Assembly (NCBI GenBank): GCA_000437595.1
Contig: FR899813.1
Span: forward strand, 12,496 to 18,976
Length of the DNA stretch: 6,481 nucleotides
Source: Faecalibacterium sp. CAG:74
Lineage (GTDB): Bacteria; Bacillota; Clostridia; Christensenellales; Aristaeellaceae
Direction of reading: 5' to 3'
Positions within the stretch are counted from its first letter, which is position 1. Each line of letters begins with the position of its first letter. Positions 1 to 6,481 of the stretch are shown here, one piece after another. The position numbers and the translations under genes were made by a program. Below the pieces are notes generated by a model. The model did not search any database. It was not told the DNA's origin and worked only from the letters and a program-made list of their open reading frames with translations.

Positions 1-1009
1 ACATCGTGTAGGGCTGGAAGACGTAGGAGCGAATCTGGCTGCCCCATTCAATCTTCTTCATTTCGCCCTTGATGTTCGCCATTTCCTCTTCCTTGGCGCG
101 TTCACGCAGTTCCAGCAGCTTCGCCTTCAGCATTTTGATACACGTTGCGCGGTTCTGCACCTGATCGCGCTCGGTCTGGCAGGAGACGACGATGCCGGTC
201 GGGTAGTGCGTCATGCGGACGGCGGAAGAGGTCTTGTTGACGTTCTGACCGCCTGCGCCGCTGGAGTGGTAGGTGTCCACGCGGACATCCTTCATGTTGA
301 TTTCGATGTCGGAATCATCGTCCTCCAGCATGGGGGCGACGTCCAGCGACGCGAAGGATGTGTGGCGGCGGGCGTTTGCGTCGAACGGGGAGATGCGGAC
401 GAGGCGGTGCACGCCCTTTTCGCCGCGGAGGTAGCCATAGGCGTGGTCGCCGCTGACCTCGAAGGTTACGGATTTGATGCCGGCTTCGTCGCCGTCCAGC
501 AAATCCAGCAGCTTGACGGTGAAGCCCATCTTCTCGCAGTAGCGGGTATACATGCGGTAGAGCATGGAAGTCCAGTCCTGCGCTTCCGTTCCGCCCGCGC
601 CCGCGTGGAGGGACAGCACCGCGTCATTGTCGTCATAGTCGCCGCGCATGAGGGTTTCCAGCTCCAGCGCGTCGGTATGCTCTTTGAGCGTCGCCAGCTC
701 ATTCACCGCTTCGGTGACGGTATCTTCGTCCTTCTCTTCTTCCGCCATTTCGAGCATGACCTCGATATCATCGGCGGAAGAAAGCAGCTTTTCGTAGTGT
801 TCGAGTTTGCCTTTGAGGTTGGAAACCTTCTGGTTGACCTTCGCGGAGTGATCCGGGTCATTCCAGAATTCGGGCTGATTCATTTCCTCGGTCAGCTCAT
901 CCAGCTGTTCGCGGATATGGTCAATATGGAGGGCATCGCCCGCGGCGAGCAGGGATTTACGAATCTCTGCCAGTTCGCTGCGATACTGGGGAATATCAAT
1001 GAGCGCCAT
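1..1009 (-). CDS. prfB: Peptide chain release factor 2 (RF2), 3' end cut by window edge
   Basis: RF2 recognises UGA and UAA stop codons in the ribosomal A site and triggers peptidyl-tRNA hydrolysis in the cytoplasm. The window shows 336 residues; RF2 is usually about 365-370, so roughly 30 C-terminal residues lie beyond the left edge. Residues 1-125 form the acidic helical N-terminal domain. The tripeptide anticodon S207-P208-F209 (context VRISPFDANARRHTSF) marks RF2 rather than RF1, which carries PxT. The catalytic GGQ is at 253-255 (SSGAGGQNVNKT), and the conserved WGSQIRSYVF lies near the visible end. The ATG at 1009 is preceded by AAGGAG (1017-1022) with a 7-nt spacer. The frame is open from this ATG: there is no in-frame UGA near codon 25 and no CUU-UGA slippery site, so the usual autoregulatory frameshift is absent. 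It lies downstream of secA, a common Firmicute order. Confidence 0.98.
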   Translation of the reverse strand, partial: MALIDIPQYRSELAEIRKSLLAAGDALHIDHIREQLDELTEEMNQPEFWNDPDHSAKVNQKVSNLKGKLEHYEKLLSSADDIEVMLEMAEEEKDEDTVTEAVNELATLKEHTDALELETLMRGDYDDNDAVLSLHAGAGGTEAQDWTSMLYRMYTRYCEKMGFTVKLLDLLDGDEAGIKSVTFEVSGDHAYGYLRGEKGVHRLVRISPFDANARRHTSFASLDVAPMLEDDDSDIEINMKDVRVDTYHSSGAGGQNVNKTSSAVRMTHYPTGIVVSCQTERDQVQNRATCIKMLKAKLLELRERAKEEEMANIKGEMKKIEWGSQIRSYVFQPYTM

Positions 1010-1093
1010 GTTTAATCTCCTTCAATCGTCAGGAAAGGCTTTTTCTATTTTGGTTGTGGATTGCTGGTTTTATTGCTGCTTGATTTTCTTGCT

Positions 1094-1182
1094 GCAGAGG
1101 GTTTCGCCTCTGCGGAGGCGACCAAAGGGCAGTAAGAACAGACGAAGTCTGCGATCGCCCTTTGGAAACCTTCGGCGCCTCC
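1094..1182 (-). repeat. Compact block of nested hairpins upstream of prfB
   Basis: A simple hairpin (7-bp arms 1094-1100 and 1107-1113, GCAGAGG/CCTCTGC) directly abuts a nested structure. That structure has an outer stem 1114-1120 with 1176-1182 (GGAGGCG/CGCCTCC), a middle stem 1122-1130 with 1157-1165 (CCAAAGGGC/GCCCTTTGG), and an inner stem 1139-1143 with 1147-1151 (CAGAC/GTCTG, 3-nt loop). All pairs are perfect Watson-Crick. The CCAAAGGG arm and the CTTCG-type loop (minus strand) recur in the hairpin at 5515-5537, so this looks like a member of the same repeat family. No T-tract follows, so it is not a classical terminator. It begins about 85 nt upstream of the prfB start. Its role is unknown; REP-like repeat or mRNA structure are the main options. 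Confidence 0.65.
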
Positions 1183-1199
1183 CATGTTAGTTGAGCTTT

Positions 1200-1240
1200 A
1201 TTGGAAGTTTTTTAGTTTGTGTACTTCTCGTTCTTCCAAT
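1200..1240 (-). other. AT-rich segment with long-loop inverted repeat
   Basis: The arms ATTGGAAG (1200-1207) and CTTCCAAT (1233-1240) are an exact 8-bp inverted repeat around a 25-nt AT-rich loop. It sits in the middle of the secA-prfB gap between two GC-rich hairpin blocks. I find no good promoter in it; the closest minus-strand hexamers match the consensus at only three or four positions and are badly spaced. It may be part of the repeat block or chance. Confidence 0.35.
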
Positions 1241-1279
1241 CAGCAATACAAAATTGCCGCATGAGTGGCGAAGGCGAAG

Positions 1280-1328
1280 GGGTCAAGGGGGCGATCGCAA
1301 AGCCCCCTCCTCGCGTCCGCAGACGCGA
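1280..1328 (-). repeat. Repeat module with two adjacent GC-rich hairpins
   Basis: The 10-mer GGGTCAAGGG (1280-1289) runs into a hairpin with arms AGGGGGC (1286-1292) and GCCCCCT (1302-1308). Its first arm overlaps a perfect GCGATCGC palindrome (1291-1298). Three bases later comes a second hairpin with arms TCGCGTC (1311-1317) and GACGCGA (1322-1328) and a 4-nt loop. The same 10-mer occurs at 1389-1398 and 5540-5549 in the same orientation, always non-coding and near a stop codon or gene gap. No T-tract follows on the minus strand, so efficient intrinsic termination is doubtful. Confidence 0.6.
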
Positions 1329-1337
1329 AATCCCTGC

Positions 1338-1400
1338 ATAAACACGCGAAAATTACATTGGAATTGCCACCTACTCAATCGCGAAAATGGGTCAAGGGAG

Positions 1401-1411
<11 letters not shown>
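1338..1411 (-). repeat. Dispersed structured repeat, copy 1 (short form), on the secA stop codon
   Basis: On the plus strand this copy holds ATAAACACGCG (1338-1348), then ACTCAATCGCGAAAA (1373-1387), then GGGTCAAGGG (1389-1398), then the hairpin CAAGGGAG (1393-1400) / CTCCCTTG (1404-1411). The same boxes occur in the same order and nearly the same spacing at 5460-5574: the first two boxes span 50 bp here and 49 bp there. The 3-nt hairpin loop is exactly the secA stop codon TAA on the minus strand. Relative to the other copy, the roughly 30 bp between the ACTCAATCGCGAAAA and GGGTCAAGGG boxes, and the interior beyond, are missing, so this looks like a shortened derivative. Confidence 0.7.
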
Positions 1412-4118
<2,707 letters not shown>

Positions 4119-4186
4119 AAAGTTCTCCTTTCAATATAGAAACAATTTCTGATAATATTTGGAAAATCATAATCATACGAGCGCAC

Positions 4187-4200
4187 CTATTCCCGAATAG
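4187..4200 (-). promoter_or_regulatory. Stem-loop in the secA mRNA leader
   Basis: CTATTC (4187-4192) and GAATAG (4195-4200) are a 6-bp inverted repeat; folding as RNA would use at least a 4-nt loop. If transcription starts about 7 nt after the -10 box (near 4209), this stem lies close to the 5' end of the secA mRNA, where such stems often slow decay. It could also be an operator half-site pair. Function is inferred from position only. Confidence 0.4.
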
Positions 4201-4210
4201 ACACACTACT

Positions 4211-4230
4211 CTTTCATTATAACATGAAAG
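4211..4230 (-). promoter_or_regulatory. 20-bp dyad covering the secA -10 box
   Basis: CTTTCAT (4211-4217) and ATGAAAG (4224-4230) form a perfect 7-6-7 inverted repeat. The -10 hexamer TATAAT (minus strand, 4216-4221) lies inside it. A dimeric repressor bound here would block RNA polymerase. The right arm also serves as the short T-rich tail after the terminator stem, so the symmetry may be shared use of bases or chance. I do not recognise the sequence as a known regulator's operator. Confidence 0.4.
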
Positions 4231-4245
4231 CCCCCGAACATGCAA
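4216..4245 (-). promoter_or_regulatory. Probable sigma-A-type promoter of secA
   Basis: On the minus strand TATAAT (4216-4221) is a perfect -10 box preceded by TG one base upstream (TGTTATAAT), an extended -10. The best -35 candidate is TTGCAT (4240-4245) with an 18-bp spacer, matching the consensus at only three positions; an extended -10 tolerates a weak -35. Predicted start is near 4209, giving a leader of about 90 nt before the secA ATG. The -35 lies in the loop and arm of the upstream gene's terminator. Confidence 0.65.
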
Positions 4246-4257
4246 GTGCTCAGGGGC
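4226..4257 (-). terminator. Rho-independent terminator of the transglutaminase-like gene
   Basis: On the minus strand GCCCCTGAGCA (4257-4247) pairs with TGTTCGGGGGC (4240-4230) over 11 positions, with two G-T wobbles, around a 6-nt loop. TTTC (4229-4226) follows, then AT-rich sequence. It begins 33 nt after the stop codon at 4291-4293. The T-tract is short, so termination may be partial. It separates the wall-protein genes from secA. Confidence 0.7.
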
Positions 4258-4290
4258 AATAATCTGCCTTTACGCTCGTGCAAACTGCTG

Positions 4291-5364
4291 TTACTGCTCC
4301 GCCAATTCAGGGTGGGGAATCAGCAGCAGAACGCGATGCGCCTTGTCGGACAGGATGCGGCATGGGTCGTAGAAGGGAATTTCCACCCCGGCTGCTTCGG
4401 CGCAAAAGGTGACAATATCGGACGGCTTGTCCTTCATAGCCGCTGTATACCGTGCGTACAGGTCGGGCGAAAGCTGAATCTCCACGGCTTCACCGTCCAC
4501 AAGACGCATCAGCTGGGTCAGCAGTTCCTGCTCGGTGGAGACGTACAGCCCGTGCGCCTGATAGTAGTTCGGAACGCCGCTCAGGTCGGGGAAAGTGTAC
4601 CCGCGATTGGGCGTGTGGTCGATGGACATATCCGCTTCACCCATGGCGTAGTTGCTGTGGAACACATGCCCGTCGAAAGCGGCCCCCCATGTTGCGTCAA
4701 GAAAGCCGAAATTGGTCACATTCCATGCGTGCAAACCGGTTTCGCCGCTTGTGTCTGACGCTTCGCCGATGATGGTTGCGCATGGAATGCCCGCAAGCCG
4801 ATAGAGCAGTGAAATCGCCTGCGCATATCCTGCGCAGGTGGCTTCGCCATACAGCAAAGCGCCCACGGCTGTGTGCTGCCACATGCTGTCGGGAGAATAG
4901 GTTGCATTCAGTACAAGCCGCTCGTACAGCGCCAGCGGGTCGGGATTTTCGTCCACCCACGACTGTGCTGTTTCCAGCAGCTGTTTGCGCAAGGCTGATG
5001 CTTCTTCGGCGGAACAAAGGTAGCGCGGTGAAATGCTTTGGGCGACATCCGGCTGATTGCGCTGATAGTGGACGCGGTAGGAGTCGATGTGAAACAGCTC
5101 CGGATAGTCGTTGCGCATGTTATCCAAGGTCTGTACCAGCAGATTGTAGGATGTTCCGGCGGGAAGTTGAATGCTGGCTTCCTGCGCCATGAGCTTTGGA
5201 TACAGGAAATTGCGCAGGCTACGTTCGCCGGGCGGCATCATGCGGACAGAGAGCATGCTTTCCGCCGGATAGGGCGTATCCGGCTCCTGCTGGGCGAGCA
5301 GGGTCGGGGCGGTGAAGAGCATCAGCACAACGCACAGCAGGGGGAGAAAGCGGATTTTCTGCAC
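4291..5364 (-). CDS. Secreted transglutaminase-like (papain-fold) protein
   Basis: With a GTG start at 5364 the protein has 357 residues. This start is favoured by a strong AAAGGAGGG site just upstream and because it puts a signal peptide at the N-terminus: basic QKIR, hydrophobic stretch 6-23, likely cleavage after LLA24. A longer frame opens at 5475 but would translate through that site. The transglutaminase-like core has the catalytic triad C177 (GEATCAGYAQA), H212 (GLHAWNV) and D223 (FLDATWG), the arrangement of the bacterial transglutaminase-like/protease superfamily. Cys is preceded by the usual GEATC motif. Members may act as proteases or crosslinkers on surface proteins; the substrate here is unknown. 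There are no wall-anchor motif or membrane segments after the signal. It lies between a PG-binding protein gene and secA, with a terminator downstream. Confidence 0.88.
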   Translation of the reverse strand: MQKIRFLPLLCVVLMLFTAPTLLAQQEPDTPYPAESMLSVRMMPPGERSLRNFLYPKLMAQEASIQLPAGTSYNLLVQTLDNMRNDYPELFHIDSYRVHYQRNQPDVAQSISPRYLCSAEEASALRKQLLETAQSWVDENPDPLALYERLVLNATYSPDSMWQHTAVGALLYGEATCAGYAQAISLLYRLAGIPCATIIGEASDTSGETGLHAWNVTNFGFLDATWGAAFDGHVFHSNYAMGEADMSIDHTPNRGYTFPDLSGVPNYYQAHGLYVSTEQELLTQLMRLVDGEAVEIQLSPDLYARYTAAMKDKPSDIVTFCAEAAGVEIPFYDPCRILSDKAHRVLLLIPHPELAEQ

Positions 5365-5370
5365 AGAAAT

Positions 5371-5379
5371 CCCTCCTTT
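5371..5379 (-). promoter_or_regulatory. Ribosome binding site that fixes the GTG start of the transglutaminase-like gene
   Basis: AAAGGAGGG on the minus strand is close to the full anti-Shine-Dalgarno complement and lies 6 nt before the GTG at 5362-5364. An upstream in-frame ATG at 5475 has no comparable site, lies in the intergenic repeat region, and would put non-signal-like residues before the hydrophobic segment. Confidence 0.85.
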
Positions 5380-5413
5380 CGGTGGAAGACGGGGAAAAGC
5401 TGTGGATAAGAGA

Positions 5414-5449
5414 ACAGTCCAGCCGTGCAAACGCGCCAAGCTGGACTGT
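5414..5449 (-). terminator. Strong stem-loop between the PG-binding and transglutaminase-like genes
   Basis: ACAGTCCAGC (5414-5423) and GCTGGACTGT (5440-5449) form a perfect 10-bp stem with a 16-nt loop. On the minus strand the stem is followed by TCTCTTAT and preceded by AAGAAT; after a 2x2 internal loop AAGA and TCTT can add four pairs. This suits a modest intrinsic terminator for the gene ending at 5573. It could instead be a leader structure of the downstream gene, whose start is 50 nt away. No clear promoter was found between it and 5364, which argues somewhat for read-through. Confidence 0.5.
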
Positions 5450-5459
5450 ATTCTTAGAA

Positions 5460-5574
5460 ATAAACACGCGGACACTGCATGAAAGTGTGCTCAACTCAAT
5501 CGCGAAAAGGGAGTCCAGAGGGTCGAAGACCCTTTGGCAGGGTCAAGGGGCAGCACCACCCTGGGTTCTCCCTT
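5460..5574 (-). repeat. Dispersed structured repeat, copy 2 (full form), three-way junction on a stop codon
   Basis: It holds ATAAACACGCG (5460-5470) and ACTCAATCGCGAAAA (5494-5508), then a fold with three stems. The outer stem is AAGGGAG (5507/5508-5513) with CTCCCTT (5568-5574). One branch is CCAGAGGGTC (5515-5524) with GACCCTTTGG (5528-5537), one G-T pair, 3-nt loop. The other is CAGGGT (5538-5543) with ACCCTG (5558-5563). GGGTCAAGGG (5540-5549) sits in the second branch. The TAA stop of the PG-binding gene (5573-5575) overlaps the outer stem. Box order and orientation match 1338-1411. Confidence 0.75.
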
Positions 5575-6481
5575 AATATGCCGCGCGGGGATTGCTGCCG
5601 TAGAGCACCGCGAGAGTCTCCTGACCCGCGGAGCCGTCCACGGAAAGCCCGTTGCGGGACTGGAAGGAGCGAACCGCCGCGACGGTCGCATCATCGTAAT
5701 AGCCCGTGACGGTTGCCAGATAGCCAAGCTGCTGCAAGCTGTCCTGCATCTGCACCACTTCGTCGCCGCGGTCGCCCTTGCGGAGCGTTTTGTACTCCGT
5801 TGTTTTCGCCGCCGCCGCAACCGCTGTGCCGCTGTACAGCTTTGTCAGCGTCTTGTTGCCCGCGATGCCGTCCACCGGCGTCACCTTGTTGCGAATCTGG
5901 AATGCGCGGACAGCATCCTGCGTCGTTGCGCCGTACACGCCGTCGCGAGAGCCGTCGTAGTAGCCCAGTTCGTACAGCGTCGCCTGCATGGTGCGCACTG
6001 CCGCACCCGTGTCGCCGGGGCGCAGTGTTGCGTATTCGTCGCTGTCCACCGCGTCAGAGGAGTACAGAAGCGTCAGCGTCTTGTCGCCCGCAATGCCATC
6101 CACCGGCGTGATGTTCATCTTCTTTTGGAACGCCTTGACCGCCGCCGTTGTGCCGGAGCCGTAATCGCCGTCAATCGTGCCGGTATAATAGCCCTTCTGC
6201 TTCAGCGTCGTTTGCAGCTGGCGAATCGCCGCGCCACTGTCACCCGGCCGGAGCGTGGTGTACTTGGATGTATCCGTGCTGCTGGAGGTGGTGAACAGCG
6301 CACGCTGGGTCGCGGGACCTGCCTTGCCGTCCACACGCAAGCCCTGCGCTGACTGGAACGCGACGACTGCCGCCGTCGTTGCCGCGCCGTACTTGCCGTC
6401 CACGCTGCCGGAATAGTACCCCTTGTTTTTCAGCGCCTTCTGGAGATTGCGAACCGCCGTGCCGGTGTCGCCCCCGGAGAG
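5573..6481 (-). CDS. Tandem peptidoglycan-binding repeat protein, C-terminal part
   Basis: 302 residues are visible; the frame is open to the right edge and the true start is outside. An apparent start at 6403 is only a GTG valine inside a repeat. Four PG_binding_1-type repeats follow one another at visible residues 1-63, 77-140, 153-216 and 233-294. Each has the pattern L-x-x-GD-x-G-x-x-V-x-x-(L/M)Q, a GYY or GYL turn, DG-x-YG-x-x-T-x-x-AV-x-x-FQ and VDG-x-AG-x-x-T-L-x-x-LY. This three-helix fold binds peptidoglycan and usually targets a hydrolase to the wall. No catalytic domain is visible; one could lie in the missing N-terminal part. Linkers between repeats are rich in Ser, Asp, Ala and Thr. 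The protein ends soon after the last repeat, with no sorting signal. The stop codon is overlapped by the repeat at 5460-5574. Confidence 0.92.
   Translation of the reverse strand, partial: LSGGDTGTAVRNLQKALKNKGYYSGSVDGKYGAATTAAVVAFQSAQGLRVDGKAGPATQRALFTTSSSTDTSKYTTLRPGDSGAAIRQLQTTLKQKGYYTGTIDGDYGSGTTAAVKAFQKKMNITPVDGIAGDKTLTLLYSSDAVDSDEYATLRPGDTGAAVRTMQATLYELGYYDGSRDGVYGATTQDAVRAFQIRNKVTPVDGIAGNKTLTKLYSGTAVAAAAKTTEYKTLRKGDRGDEVVQMQDSLQQLGYLATVTGYYDDATVAAVRSFQSRNGLSVDGSAGQETLAVLYGSNPRAAY

Noticed and set aside
206..1015. 269-codon plus-strand open frame opposite prfB
   Set aside because: The minus strand encodes RF2 with its SPF and GGQ motifs over the same span; the plus frame is a shadow.
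1183..1260. Promoter for prfB in the AT-rich part of the gap
   Set aside because: The best -35/-10 pairs match only three or four positions of each hexamer or have a 19-bp spacer, so I do not call one.
5365..5475. N-terminal extension of the transglutaminase-like protein to the ATG at 5475
   Set aside because: The extension would cross a strong ribosome binding site and the hairpin at 5414-5449, and would bury the signal peptide 37 residues inside the protein.
5534..6352. 272-codon plus-strand open frame opposite the PG-binding gene
   Set aside because: It mirrors the repeat structure of the real minus-strand gene and has no ribosome binding site or recognisable domain.
6401..6403. GTG start for the PG-binding protein
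   Set aside because: The frame is open upstream to the window edge and encodes the first half of another PG-binding repeat, so this codon is internal valine.

Overview
All four recognisable genes lie on the minus strand and are read from the right edge to the left. In transcription order they are: the 3' part of a gene for a protein with tandem peptidoglycan-binding repeats (5573-6481, runs off the right edge); a secreted transglutaminase-like protein (4291-5364); secA, the preprotein translocase ATPase (1401-4118); and prfB, peptide chain release factor 2 (1-1009, runs off the left edge).

The secA-prfB order, the strong AGGAG-type ribosome binding sites, the Zn-finger C-terminus of SecA and the PG-binding/transglutaminase wall proteins all point to a Gram-positive Firmicute. 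The GC-rich coding sequence and the palindromic intergenic repeats make a GC-rich, possibly gut-associated member of the Clostridia the best guess. That taxonomic placement is inference. No tRNA, rRNA, CRISPR array, transposase or phage gene is visible.

Region by region: 1-1009 is prfB in one uninterrupted frame, without the programmed +1 frameshift common in this gene. 1010-1400 is an unusually long secA-prfB gap packed with hairpins and repeat modules. 1401-4118 is an intact secA. 4119-4290 holds the secA leader, a good sigma-A-type -10 box inside a dyad, and a terminator for the upstream gene whose loop overlaps the best -35 candidate. 4291-5364 is the transglutaminase-like gene with a GTG start. 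5365-5572 holds a strong stem-loop and a second copy of a structured repeat. 5573-6481 is the PG-binding protein.

SecA powers export through SecYEG. The two genes upstream encode one predicted secreted protein and one predicted wall-binding protein, so they are plausible SecA clients, but the promoter and terminator at 4211-4257 suggest secA starts its own transcription unit. The most unusual content is non-coding. A dispersed, strongly structured repeat sits directly on the stop codons of secA and of the PG-binding gene in the same orientation, and related modules fill the secA-prfB gap. I see no convincing new multi-gene system here.
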